Assembly: GCA_902567145.1 (NCBI GenBank)
Contig: CACFLM010000001.1
Coordinates: 14,119-78,118 of the forward strand
Direction of reading: 5' to 3'
DNA: 64,000 bases
From: an uncultured Alphaproteobacteria bacterium
GTDB lineage: Bacteria > Pseudomonadota > Alphaproteobacteria > TMED127
The notes below the pieces were generated by a model. It was given only the letters and a program-made list of their open reading frames with translations. It was not told where the DNA came from and did not search any database. Of the stretch, positions 52,895 through 62,025 are shown piece after piece. The translations under genes were made by a program, and so were the position numbers. The first letter of the stretch is position 1. Every line of letters begins with the position of its first letter.

Positions 52895-53626
52895 TTAATT
52901 AATTATAATGATAGATGGTGGTAAAATATCATTTTGAATAATTAATTTCTCTGCTTCTTTAAGACTTGTACAGAATACTCTTTCTGATTCAAGAGATGCG
53001 TTTGACACTATAAATACTTGTGTATCTGATTTCATTCCATAATCTATTAAATCCGAGCAGATTTTCTTAATTTGACCAATACCCATATAGACAATTATCC
53101 TACCATTATTACCAACTATTTTTTTTAAATCGAAGTAAACAGAATTACCCTCAATCTTTCTATGACCAGTAATAAAATTACATATATTATTCTTATTGAA
53201 AAAATTTATTCCAGAACTTAAAATTGCTTGCTGTGAAGACGTAATTCCTGAAAAAACTTTATATCTGATTCGATTTTTTTTTAAGAAGTTAATTTCTTGG
53301 CTACCCCTGCTAAAAAAACTAGGATCTCCACCTTTCAATCTTAGAACTCTCATTTTAATTTTTGCGTAATAAACCATCCAATCATTAATTTCTTTTTGAG
53401 AGCAGGCTCTTTTATGTTTAGTTTTACCACCAAATATTTTTTTTGATTTCTTTGAAATATCTAACAATTTCTTATTCACTAAAGAATCATATATTATCAC
53501 ATCTGCTTGTCTTATTGCATGATAGACTTTTAAAGTTATTTGATTCACATTTCCAGGTCCAGCTCCTGCTAAAATAACAGAGCCTTTATTGAAATCAATA
53601 ATAGTATCTTTATAATTAATTTTCAT
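52895..53626 (-). CDS. cobA: Uroporphyrinogen-III C-methyltransferase (SUMT)
   Basis: A roughly 243-residue methyltransferase forming precorrin-2 for sirohaem or cobalamin. 'VILAGAGPGNVNQITLKVYHAIRQADVIIYDSLV' and 'LRLKGGDPSFFSRGSQEI' are the SUMT signatures. The start is set at ATG 53626; an upstream frame extension to 53683 overlaps the divergent ATPase gene. The C-terminal 'LPPSIIIIN' replaces the usual P.....G ending. It is not fused to a CysG domain. Sirohaem for sulfite or nitrite reductase is a plausible use, not shown here. Confidence 0.9.
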   Translation of the reverse strand: MKINYKDTIIDFNKGSVILAGAGPGNVNQITLKVYHAIRQADVIIYDSLVNKKLLDISKKSKKIFGGKTKHKRACSQKEINDWMVYYAKIKMRVLRLKGGDPSFFSRGSQEINFLKKNRIRYKVFSGITSSQQAILSSGINFFNKNNICNFITGHRKIEGNSVYFDLKKIVGNNGRIIVYMGIGQIKKICSDLIDYGMKSDTQVFIVSNASLESERVFCTSLKEAEKLIIQNDILPPSIIIIN

Positions 53627-53649
53627 ATGATATCGTAGCATTAATAAGC

Positions 53650-54372
53650 ATGAAAAATACAATCGTTTTAAAAAAAGTGTCACTTCAAATAGGGAAAAAA
53701 GTTATACTGAAAGATATTACATTTTCTGCAGAACCTAATAAACCTTTAAGTATAATTGGAACTGGTTCCTCCGGAAAAAGTTCATTACTTAAAAGTATTT
53801 TAGGTCTTACAAATATAAAATCTGGTGAGATTTTAATAGATGATGTATCAATATCTGACAGTAAGATTAACGAAATATTTAAGAGTTTTGGAGTTGTTTT
53901 CCAGAGAGATGCTTTATTTGATAGTTTGAGGGTTTGGGAAAATATAATGTTTAGAAGTTTAAATGATTTGACTGAGGATCAATTAATTAAGAGATCTTTT
54001 AGGATTCTTAGTAAAGTAGGTCTTGCCAAAAATGACGCTTTTTTATTTCCATCTGAGCTTTCCGGAGGAATGCGTAAAAGAGTTGCGATTGCAAGAGCAA
54101 TTTCTCATAAACCTAGATTCTTGATTCTCGATGAACCAACTGCTGGCTTAGATCCGGTTAAGACAAATGTTATTTTTGATATTATTAACAAACTTTCTAG
54201 CAGAGAAAAGACTACCTTGATTGTTGTAACATCGGACATGAGAGGTGTTCTGAAATATTTTAAAGAGGTTGTTGTTCTTGAAAACACAAAGTTAAATTGG
54301 TCCGGTCCAGTAAGAGAAATTAAAAAGAAACCAACTAAATATATTAGAAAACTTTTTGAGAGGGTTTGTTAA
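53650..54372 (+). CDS. ABC transporter ATPase, MlaF-like
   Basis: A 240-residue ATPase. Walker A 'GTGSSGKSSLL' at residues 37-47, Q-loop 'VFQRDALFDSLRVWENI' (the FDS.TV.EN type seen in MlaF/Ttg2A), signature 'LSGGMRKRVAIARAI' and Walker B 'FLILDEPTAGLDP'. MlaF powers phospholipid transport between membranes with permease MlaE. No mlaE, mlaD or mlaB is next to it here, so partners would lie elsewhere. It diverges from the SUMT gene by 23 nt. Confidence 0.8.
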   Translation: MKNTIVLKKVSLQIGKKVILKDITFSAEPNKPLSIIGTGSSGKSSLLKSILGLTNIKSGEILIDDVSISDSKINEIFKSFGVVFQRDALFDSLRVWENIMFRSLNDLTEDQLIKRSFRILSKVGLAKNDAFLFPSELSGGMRKRVAIARAISHKPRFLILDEPTAGLDPVKTNVIFDIINKLSSREKTTLIVVTSDMRGVLKYFKEVVVLENTKLNWSGPVREIKKKPTKYIRKLFERVC

Positions 54373-54377
54373 ATAAT

Positions 54378-54770
54378 TTATTTTCTAATCAAATCTGCGC
54401 AACCTGCTGTCGCATCAATTCCCGACTCTACATAACAAGCACTTAATCTATTCTTACCTAAAATTTTACCCAGATTATAACCTCTACTATTAGATGCAAC
54501 CCACGTTATTGTTTCATTATCAGGATGTATTACTCCAAAAAAGTTTTTAGTACCATCTGTGTAGGAGAAGGTTCCTTTAAACCTTCTTCCATTTTGTTCA
54601 ATAATTTCAACTTTTTTTTCCCAGGTTCTCAAACCTCTTTGCTCAGAAATTGTCTTATTTTCACCAATCCAAGTGCCTACAATATTAGGTATTTTTTCTG
54701 AAGTATAACCATGGTTAATTTGTACAAATGCGAAACAGAAAAAAAAATGGATAAATGTTTTTAAATACAT
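54378..54770 (-). CDS. Secreted small hypothetical protein
   Basis: A 130-residue protein with a cleavable N-terminal signal-like sequence ('YLKTFIHFFFCFAFVQINHG') followed by 'IPNIVGTWIGENKTI'. The repeated short strands and G-T-W/G-T-F segments suggest a small beta-rich, lipocalin-like fold, but no family is secure. Two cysteines near the C-terminus ('LSACYVESGIDATAGCADL') could pair in the periplasm. It is convergent with the MlaF-like gene, 5 nt apart. Confidence 0.7.
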   Translation of the reverse strand: MYLKTFIHFFFCFAFVQINHGYTSEKIPNIVGTWIGENKTISEQRGLRTWEKKVEIIEQNGRRFKGTFSYTDGTKNFFGVIHPDNETITWVASNSRGYNLGKILGKNRLSACYVESGIDATAGCADLIRK

Positions 54771-54812
54771 ACAATCATTATTGTTAATATAAAAAATAAT
54801 TCAACACTTAAA

Positions 54813-56075
54813 ATGATAAAAAACCTTTTAGGAATATATTATTCCAAAAAAATCTTTTTAATATTTTTAATGGGCATAGCTAGTGGAGTTCCTTTGTATA
54901 TGGTTTTATCAACTCTATTTATCTGGCTTACAAGAGAGAATATTGATATCTCTACAGTTGGTTTATTTGCTCTAACACAAATTCCATGGAGTTTAAAATT
55001 TCTCTGGGCTCCGATAGTTGATACTTATAATATTCCAATTTTAAATAATTATTTAGGTCAAAGGAAATCATGGTTGCTTATCACACAAATTTTTTTAATA
55101 ATTTCACTTCTGTTATTAGGTTTTAGTAATCCAAATGAAAACTTACTTTTAACCGCATTTTTTGCACTCTTGACAGCTTTTTTTTCTGCAAATCAAGATA
55201 TTATTATTGATGCTTTTAGAATTGAAATCCTTGATGAAGGATTGCAAGGTGCAGGGGCTGCTGTAACACAGTTTGGCTATAGATTTGGAGGAATAGTGGC
55301 TGGTGCTGGTTCTCTCTATCTTAGTAGTATCTTCAGTTGGTCTAATGTTTTTATAGCCATTTCTGCTTTTATTACATGTTTAATGATACTCAGTATCTTC
55401 GTGATTCAAGTTCAAAACCCCGAAATCAAAAGAACTTCAAATAGTCTTCTTGCACCCTTTAAAGAATTTATTTCAAGAAACTCAATTAAAAATACGGTGT
55501 TAATACTATTCTTTATTTTTTTTTTTAAATTTGGAGACGTTGTTGCTGGAGTAATGGCAAATCCATTTTATGTAAGGATTGGTTTTTCAAATATTGATAT
55601 TGCTAATGCAAGCAAAATATTTGGTGTTGTTATGACATTAATAGGTGTATTCCTTGGAGGATATTGGGTAAAAAAAATTGGCCTACTTAACTCTTTAATT
55701 GTATCAGGTTTTTTACAGGTTATATCAAATTTACTTTATGTAGTGCTTAATAATGTTGGTCCTGAATTTAATTTTCTATTAATTACAGTTGCTGGTGAGA
55801 ATTTTTCTGGAGGTTTGGGATCAGCTGCTTTTGTAGCATACTTATCTGTTCTTTGTAAAAAAGAATATTCAGGAACCCAGTATGCATTGCTGTCATCCAT
55901 TATGGGTTTAGCTAGAACTTTTTTATCGTCTCCCTCTGGTTTTATAGTTGAATCAGTTGGGTGGGGATATTTTTTTATAATTTCAACCTTTCTTGGGTTA
56001 CCTGGTTTAATTATTCTTTTTTGGATGCGTTCAAAGTTTACTATAGAAATGCAGACTTCTTCAAATACTAACTAG
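54813..56075 (+). CDS. AmpG-like MFS permease
   Basis: A 420-residue membrane protein with about 12 helices. 'GIASGVPLYMVLSTLFIWLTRENIDISTVGLFALTQIPWSLKFLWAPIVD' is the AmpG/PAT-family signature, and 'SANQDIIIDAFRIEIL' and 'AGAAVTQFGYRFGGIVAGAGSL' are also family-conserved. AmpG imports muropeptides for peptidoglycan recycling. No beta-lactamase or amidase gene is near. Its stop overlaps the convergent GST gene by 8 nt. Confidence 0.88.
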   Translation: MIKNLLGIYYSKKIFLIFLMGIASGVPLYMVLSTLFIWLTRENIDISTVGLFALTQIPWSLKFLWAPIVDTYNIPILNNYLGQRKSWLLITQIFLIISLLLLGFSNPNENLLLTAFFALLTAFFSANQDIIIDAFRIEILDEGLQGAGAAVTQFGYRFGGIVAGAGSLYLSSIFSWSNVFIAISAFITCLMILSIFVIQVQNPEIKRTSNSLLAPFKEFISRNSIKNTVLILFFIFFFKFGDVVAGVMANPFYVRIGFSNIDIANASKIFGVVMTLIGVFLGGYWVKKIGLLNSLIVSGFLQVISNLLYVVLNNVGPEFNFLLITVAGENFSGGLGSAAFVAYLSVLCKKEYSGTQYALLSSIMGLARTFLSSPSGFIVESVGWGYFFIISTFLGLPGLIILFWMRSKFTIEMQTSSNTN

Positions 56076-56703
56076 TTATGGACTTGAACTCTTCAAGTTG
56101 ACTTAGTGGAGCATAATTATGAATACTTATATAATATTTTTTTAATAGTGGAAGATCGTCTAAAAAAGCATCAGTTATCAGATCAAGTTTTCCTGAACAA
56201 AACCAATATAAAACTCTCCATGCAGTAATATCTGCAATACTAAATTTATCTGTAAAAAATTGGCCCTTTAAAGATGACCGTTTTAACAAATCTTCTAAAT
56301 ATTTAAACCAAATTGATAAATCATTATTAATAAATTCTTTTCTCAATCTTTTAGACTTTTCTAGATTTTTTTCACGCATTGCTGCTCTAATAGATGGAGC
56401 AATAAGGTTTGTAACCTCGTTTGCCCAATCTAAAACTTGATCAATGAAAAGTATCTTAAATTCTTCATTTTCATAAAGAGACGATCGTATAGCACAAAAC
56501 CTTGCAAGCGAGTGAGTATGAGAAAACTGTTTTCCGTCAATTATCATTACTGGAAGTTGACCAAAAGGAAATTCATTTTTTCTTTTAAACCAATCTTTTC
56601 TTGGTACTCTTTCATATTTGTAGGGTATTTTTGAGTGTGAAAGACATAATCTTAAGATATCAACTCTCCAAAAATTAAAATCAAAATATATAATTTTCAT
56701 CAT
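56068..56703 (-). CDS. Glutathione S-transferase
   Basis: A 211-residue protein. The N-terminal thioredoxin-like half contains 'KIIYFDFNFWRVDILRLCLSHSKIPYKYERV' and 'FPFGQLPVMIIDGKQFSHTHSLARF', with the cis-Pro LPVM and the glutathione-binding SHSLAR-like motif. The all-helical C-terminal half has 'LEDLLKRSSLKGQFFTDKFSIADITAWRVLYWF'. This resembles sigma-class GSTs. It overlaps the start of fpr by 1 nt on the same strand, so the two are likely co-transcribed. Confidence 0.88.
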   Translation of the reverse strand: MMKIIYFDFNFWRVDILRLCLSHSKIPYKYERVPRKDWFKRKNEFPFGQLPVMIIDGKQFSHTHSLARFCAIRSSLYENEEFKILFIDQVLDWANEVTNLIAPSIRAAMREKNLEKSKRLRKEFINNDLSIWFKYLEDLLKRSSLKGQFFTDKFSIADITAWRVLYWFCSGKLDLITDAFLDDLPLLKKYYISIHNYAPLSQLEEFKSITS

Positions 56704-57470
56704 TATTTTTCTGCAAAAGCCTTTTCGATCACAAATCCTCCTTGAATCTTTGTTGAACCTTCTTGAGATCCTAAATTTTCAAATATTTTCTTTAAATCGA
56801 AGGTCATCGACTCTGAACCACATATCATCACTCTATCTAAAGTAGGGTTAAAGTCATCTACTCCTACATTTTTCCATAATTCTTTTTTTAATATCCAATC
56901 TGTTATTCTACCCTCACGTTCCCATTTTTCTCTTGTAACAGTATTAAAGTAGACAAAGTTATTTTTAGTTATTTCTGAATATATTTCATCTTGATTTAAA
57001 TTGTTAAGTAATTCCATATATGCTAGCTCATTTACTTTTCTGACAGTATGTGTCAAAATTACTTTTTCAAATTTTTCATAAGTTTCTGGATCTCTTATTA
57101 TACTCATAAAAGGAGCAAGACCTGTTCCTGTTGAAAACATAAATAAATTTCTTCCTGGCAATAGATAATCACATACTAGAGTACCTGTGGGTTTTGAATT
57201 GACAATGATTTCATCATCAACTTTTATATGCTTTAATTTACTTGTTAATGGACCATTTGGAACTTTAATACTTAAAAATTCTAAGTGGTCTTCATGATTT
57301 GGACTAACAACTGAATATGCTCTTAAAAGAGGTTTACCCTCTATTTCTAATCCAATCATAGCGAATTCTCCGTTTTTAAACCTAAAACTCATATTCCTAG
57401 TTGTTTTAAAACTAAAGGTTCTATCTGTCCAATGATGAATACTGGTAACTTTTTCTTTTAAGAGGGCCAT
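56703..57470 (-). CDS. fpr: Ferredoxin-NADP+ reductase
   Basis: A 255-residue flavoprotein. 'LRAYSVVSPNHEDHLEFLSIKVPNGPLTSKL' is the FAD-binding RxYS segment, 'MFSTGTGLAPFMSIIRDPETYE' the NADP site, and 'RVMICGSESMTFDLKKIFENLG' and the C-terminal 'GGFVIEKAFAEK' match bacterial Fpr. It moves electrons between NADPH and ferredoxin or flavodoxin. It is followed by the GST gene and diverges from the PEP carboxylase gene. Confidence 0.95.
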   Translation of the reverse strand: MALLKEKVTSIHHWTDRTFSFKTTRNMSFRFKNGEFAMIGLEIEGKPLLRAYSVVSPNHEDHLEFLSIKVPNGPLTSKLKHIKVDDEIIVNSKPTGTLVCDYLLPGRNLFMFSTGTGLAPFMSIIRDPETYEKFEKVILTHTVRKVNELAYMELLNNLNQDEIYSEITKNNFVYFNTVTREKWEREGRITDWILKKELWKNVGVDDFNPTLDRVMICGSESMTFDLKKIFENLGSQEGSTKIQGGFVIEKAFAEK

Positions 57471-57551
57471 TAGATATTTTTTCTTTAAAAAAACATCATA
57501 TTAATGAAATATAAATATGATATAAACCTTAATTATATAATTTTTAAGAAA

Positions 57552-60500
57552 ATGACAAGTATAAATATAAGAAAATTATCACACTCTGAAATGGATCTTT
57601 ATAGAAAACCATTATTACCAGAAAAATGGAGTTGTTTTCCTGTTGATAGGGATATTGACACACAACAGCTTAGAAGAATTCTTCAGAAAGATTTGGATAG
57701 AATTAGATCTGGAGCTGAGAAAGATCCTTTTTCTAATTCAATTACAATGCTTGCTCTTGATATTTCCAGGAGACTGGAAAAAAAAAAATTAAACTATTCT
57801 GCGTTAGAAGCACTAATTCAAAGGCTGGCAGTGGGTTCTTTTGGTCTTCGAGCTGATCGCTTGAAATCTTATATGGGGACAACTGACAAAAGTAAAAATA
57901 TTGACGTTATCTTTAAAATTTTTAAACAACTGGCCTACGACAAGAAGAGGAAATTATCTTTCATGGAATTTAATAATAAAATTAATAAAGAGATATTTGG
58001 AATAGTTTTAACTGCTCACCCAACATTTGGAATGACATATGAGATGATGCTGCAACTAGCAAAATTAGCCACTTCCAAAAAGAATGATAAATCTATAAAT
58101 GATAAAGAATTAAAAAAAATTGTTAAAGAAGTTTTCAAAACGGAACAAAGACCAGAGAAAAAAATTACTCTTGATTTTGAGCATGATTTGTCAATGTCAG
58201 CACTTAAATATCTACAACAATCACTTAGAACTTTTTATGAGGTAATTCTGAATGTGACTAAGAAGTTATATCCAAAAGAATATTACCAGATTACCCCTCA
58301 GATATTGAGATTACATACTTGGGTGGGTTATGATGTTGATGGAAGAGGTGATATATTTTGGAGTGATAGTTTTTCAAAAAGACTTATAGTCAAAATAGAA
58401 CAACTTTTGCTCTATAAAAAGTCAATCGAGACTATACTAAGGCGTTGTAAGAATAAAATTCTTAAGAAGGATTTGAGTGAAATTAGAATTACATTGTCTG
58501 ATTCGATAGATTGCAATTCTGAGGCGCTGAAGAAATTTTCAGAAAAGGGTTTCGTAGATGATTTTAATCTAATTAAGAAAGTTTCAAATTATCTTCATAA
58601 AAATCAGAATAAATTATTAACAAATACAAGTCCTATTATAAGAAAGTTAACATCTTTAATAGACTATTTAAAAAAACAAGATACTAAAATTGATAAGCCG
58701 TTAATGGATGATCTAATAATATTGAATATTGAAATCAGAAACTTTGGACTTGGTTTAGGAAGAACTCAACTGCGCTTAAACGCTAATCAACTAAACAATG
58801 CTATATCCAAAGAAATAGATCTTAAAGGTGACCCAAATGACCCTTCTAATAAACTGACTTACTTAAACATTATTTCTAAGATGATTGATAATGTTAAACC
58901 TGTAAAAATAAACTTTGGAAGTATTTTTGAAGAAAATATGAATGCTAGAAGATACTTTATGCTTACAAAGCAAATTCTTAAGTATATTGACGAAAATCAA
59001 TCAATAAGGTTTCTTATCGCTGAGTGTGACTATCCCCTAACAGTTATGACTGCATTATATTTCTCAAAATTATTCGGAGTGGAAGAGAAAATTGATATTT
59101 CCCCACTATTTGAAACAGAGAGAGGACTAGAAATTGGTCATGATGTGATAAGAATACTTCTTAAAAATTCTAATTTTAGGAAATATATACTTGGTCGACA
59201 AAAACTTACAGTTCAGACTGGCTTCTCGGATGCTGGGCGATATTTAGGACAGTCGGCTGCAGTATTATCGATTGAGAATCTTCAACGTAAGATTGCTAAA
59301 GCAATGCACGATTTAAATATAACAAATGTAAAGTTATTGGTCTTTAATACTCATGGGGAGTCCATTGGAAGAGGTGGACATCCTGTTTCACTTTTAGATA
59401 GACTTAAATATGTAAATTGTAATTATACCAGGAAAAAAATCAGTGAATGGAATATTGATTTAATTCAAGAAATGAGTTTTCAAGGTGGAGATGGATATCA
59501 ATATTTCATGAATCATGACCTAGCTTTAGCCTCAATTTCAAGAATAATAGAATTTTGTTTTAACGATGAAAACCTAGAAAAATCAGACCCTTTATATGAA
59601 TCAATAGATTTTGGAATTGAGTTTGTCAACACTATTAAAAACTTTAATACAGAAATAATGGATGATCCTAATTATGCTGCGCTATTGAACGTTTTTGGTT
59701 CCAACTTAACTCATTCAACTGGTTCTAGATCTGTTAAGAGACACATTGATTCATCAATAAAAACACTTGCATATCATCCAAGCCAAACCAGAGCTATCCC
59801 TCAGAATTCAATTCTACAGCAATTAGGGATGCTTGCGAATTCATTGGGAGGGATAGGTGGGTTTATAAGAAAAGACCAAAAGAAATTTATGAGAATATAT
59901 AATGGTTCTGAAAGATTTAGAAGAATTATGGATATAGTCCAACATGCATTTGCTTTTAGTGATATAGAAGTATTAAAAGCTTACATTGATTGTTTTGATC
60001 CAGGTATGTGGCTTTCTTGGTCAACAAGAACAGCCGACTCAGAAAGAAGTGAGAACATGAAAGAAGTTGCTAATCTGTTAGAGAAGTTCGATGTGCATTG
60101 GAGATTAAATAAAGTTTATAGAAAACTTCATCAAGAATATATGGAGATAAGAAATTGGATTTTAGGGCGTAAATTAAGAGGTAGAATTGCTGTTGGAAGA
60201 GGCAGAGTTATTGAAAAAGAAACAAGAGATGAATTATTATTGATGCATGGAATAAGGGTAGCTATTTTTCATGAAATTTTTCTTCTATCGGTTAGAATAC
60301 CAAAATTTAGTGACCAAGCTGGAACTTCGAGGGACGAGGTTATTGCTAAACTAATAAGATTCGACGTATTAGATGCTGTAAGCACATTAAGAAAAATCTT
60401 TCCTGTTGGAAAAGTAAAAACTTCAAATTCTGGTTTTTCAGATAAATCGAATTATGTTGGCGAAATAAATATTAACTATACTAAGGAGGAAAAAAATATA

Positions 60501-60581
60501 TTCCAGAAATTAGAAGCTTTATATGAATGCGCTAAAAGGGTAAGTAACGGAATCAATCATTTTATTGGATCTGTGGGCTAA
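57552..60581 (+). CDS. ppc: Phosphoenolpyruvate carboxylase, divergent
   Basis: A roughly 1010-residue protein starting at ATG 57552; an earlier in-frame ATG at 57504 adds 16 poorly conserved residues and crowds the divergent promoter region. 'FGIVLTAHPTFGMT' holds the active-site histidine (about residue 156), 'WVGYDVDGRGD' and 'QTGFSDAGRYLGQSAAV' match the PEPC core, and 'NTHGESIGRGG' near residues 599-609 corresponds to the mobile HGRGG..GRGG loop, with His instead of the catalytic Arg. 'TRAIPQNSILQQLG' follows. PEPC makes oxaloacetate from PEP. It is about 130 residues longer than E. coli PEPC. Confidence 0.8.
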   Translation: MTSINIRKLSHSEMDLYRKPLLPEKWSCFPVDRDIDTQQLRRILQKDLDRIRSGAEKDPFSNSITMLALDISRRLEKKKLNYSALEALIQRLAVGSFGLRADRLKSYMGTTDKSKNIDVIFKIFKQLAYDKKRKLSFMEFNNKINKEIFGIVLTAHPTFGMTYEMMLQLAKLATSKKNDKSINDKELKKIVKEVFKTEQRPEKKITLDFEHDLSMSALKYLQQSLRTFYEVILNVTKKLYPKEYYQITPQILRLHTWVGYDVDGRGDIFWSDSFSKRLIVKIEQLLLYKKSIETILRRCKNKILKKDLSEIRITLSDSIDCNSEALKKFSEKGFVDDFNLIKKVSNYLHKNQNKLLTNTSPIIRKLTSLIDYLKKQDTKIDKPLMDDLIILNIEIRNFGLGLGRTQLRLNANQLNNAISKEIDLKGDPNDPSNKLTYLNIISKMIDNVKPVKINFGSIFEENMNARRYFMLTKQILKYIDENQSIRFLIAECDYPLTVMTALYFSKLFGVEEKIDISPLFETERGLEIGHDVIRILLKNSNFRKYILGRQKLTVQTGFSDAGRYLGQSAAVLSIENLQRKIAKAMHDLNITNVKLLVFNTHGESIGRGGHPVSLLDRLKYVNCNYTRKKISEWNIDLIQEMSFQGGDGYQYFMNHDLALASISRIIEFCFNDENLEKSDPLYESIDFGIEFVNTIKNFNTEIMDDPNYAALLNVFGSNLTHSTGSRSVKRHIDSSIKTLAYHPSQTRAIPQNSILQQLGMLANSLGGIGGFIRKDQKKFMRIYNGSERFRRIMDIVQHAFAFSDIEVLKAYIDCFDPGMWLSWSTRTADSERSENMKEVANLLEKFDVHWRLNKVYRKLHQEYMEIRNWILGRKLRGRIAVGRGRVIEKETRDELLLMHGIRVAIFHEIFLLSVRIPKFSDQAGTSRDEVIAKLIRFDVLDAVSTLRKIFPVGKVKTSNSGFSDKSNYVGEININYTKEEKNIFQKLEALYECAKRVSNGINHFIGSVG

Positions 60582-61459
60582 TCTTCTTTATTTTTCTTTG
60601 TTTTGTATAGCTCTTCAATAGCTCCTATATCATCATCTGATAGATTTAACTTTTCAGATAATAACCTTAATTCTTCTCTTTCGTCACTGTCAATAATGTC
60701 ATCTTTGAGCATAAATTTTAGTTTGTCTTCATATTTCTTCTGATTTCTTCTTGTAAATTCAGTAAACGCTGAAGCCATAATACCCGCTGGCAAAGCAACA
60801 GTTCCAATACCAAGAATAATACTTATAGATCCAAATAGTTTGCCTACATTTGTGATAGGGTAAACATCGCCATATCCAACCGTAGTCAGAGTTACTAATG
60901 CCCACCACATAGATTGAGGGATACTTCCAAATTTTTCAGGTTGAACATCCTTTTCAACTAGATACATCCCACTCGAAACAACAATAAGTGCTATAAATAA
61001 TAAAAAAAAAGCTGCACCAAATGATCTTCTTTGGTCCCAAAGAACGGATATTAGGCTATTGATAGACCCTGAGTATCTTGAAAATTTTAATAGTCTTATA
61101 ATTCTCAATGCTCGCACAAATCTGAGGTCGATAGATGGATAAAACAATGCTACAAGACTCGGTAATATTGCAATAAGGTCAATTATAGCCCCAAAACTAA
61201 AAATATATCTTATTCTTATCTGACGCTTACTACCTTTTTCATTTTCTTTTGAAACACACGACCATAATCTTAGCAAATATTCGATAGAAAAAATTAACAC
61301 AGAGAAATATTCAAAATAATTAAAAAGAATCTCAAATTTATCATAAATCGAGTCTACGGTTTCTAAAATTACTGCAAAAACATTCAGAGTAATCAAAGAA
61401 AGTAAAAAAAAATCAGTTAGTCTGCTAAAAAAATCTTTCTCTTGACCTGGTTCGAGCAA
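60578..61459 (-). CDS. Voltage-gated potassium channel subunit
   Basis: A 293-residue six-helix channel. The S4 sensor 'DLRFVRALRIIRLLKFSRYS' shows basic residues at every third position (Arg113, 116, 119, 122, Lys125). The pore loop has the selectivity filter TVGYGD at residues 193-198, followed by S6. A roughly 60-residue acidic cytoplasmic tail ends the protein. It belongs to the KvAP/Kch type. Its stop overlaps the PEPC gene by 4 nt in convergent orientation. Confidence 0.92.
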   Translation of the reverse strand: MLEPGQEKDFFSRLTDFFLLSLITLNVFAVILETVDSIYDKFEILFNYFEYFSVLIFSIEYLLRLWSCVSKENEKGSKRQIRIRYIFSFGAIIDLIAILPSLVALFYPSIDLRFVRALRIIRLLKFSRYSGSINSLISVLWDQRRSFGAAFFLLFIALIVVSSGMYLVEKDVQPEKFGSIPQSMWWALVTLTTVGYGDVYPITNVGKLFGSISIILGIGTVALPAGIMASAFTEFTRRNQKKYEDKLKFMLKDDIIDSDEREELRLLSEKLNLSDDDIGAIEELYKTKKNKED

Positions 61460-61511
61460 CTGCCAACATCTTTGATTTATTTTCTTTAAATTGATATTAT
61501 ATCTCCAAAAT

Positions 61512-61799
61512 TTATTTTTTAGGACAAGTGATTTCCTTTTGACATGTATTTCCCGGAGAGCCTAGATAGATCTCCTTATTTTTATCACTTTTCTTTTGGG
61601 ACTGGTAAGTACATATGACGTCATCAGGAACTTTTTTTTCGCTTATGAGTCTACATTTTGGTTGAATTACAATTCTTTTTCTTCGATCGAAAGTCCCTTC
61701 TTCAGGAGAATATGTCCTACCTTTAGACTTAGGGATCGATTCAGCAATTAAAGGAAATAAAAATATATTTATTAAAATTAGATTAAGAATCTTCCTCAT
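61512..61799 (-). CDS. Secreted small Cys-containing hypothetical protein
   Basis: A 95-residue protein. The ATG at 61799 starts 'MRKILNLILINIFLFPLIA', a signal peptide; an upstream in-frame ATG at 61820 would put seven charged residues before it and is less likely. The mature part has four cysteines ('PKCRL', 'VICTY', 'NTCQK', 'ITCPK'), enough for two disulfides. No family is recognised. It is last in a run of four overlapping minus-strand genes that begins with the NHLP-like gene at 63058. Confidence 0.65.
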   Translation of the reverse strand: MRKILNLILINIFLFPLIAESIPKSKGRTYSPEEGTFDRRKRIVIQPKCRLISEKKVPDDVICTYQSQKKSDKNKEIYLGSPGNTCQKEITCPKK

Positions 61800-62025
61800 G
61801 TGACTTTTCTTTATTCTCAATGTTTTTTTTTTTTATTTTATCGTCATCAGTTCCTGGTTGGTATGCCGTTCCTTGAATTGACTTTGCAATAAATTTATTC
61901 ATAAGAGCATCGGAGTCTTTGATATAATTTTCAAGATCCTCTTGAAGCATCTTTTCTGCATCTTCCTTACTTTTTGCTTCAATCTCAGCAATACCATCAA
62001 TTATCCAATGAACTTTATAGATCAT
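61783..62025 (-). CDS. Small acidic hypothetical protein
   Basis: An 80-residue cytoplasmic protein beginning 'MIYKVHWIIDGIAEIEAKSKEDAEKMLQ', an alternation of a beta strand and an acidic helix such as small ferredoxin-like or ligand-binding domains use. The C-terminal third is charged and low in complexity. No function is known. It overlaps the upstream Sel1-like gene by 4 nt and the downstream secreted protein by 17 nt, so co-translation is likely. Confidence 0.6.
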   Translation of the reverse strand: MIYKVHWIIDGIAEIEAKSKEDAEKMLQEDLENYIKDSDALMNKFIAKSIQGTAYQPGTDDDKIKKKNIENKEKSHEEDS

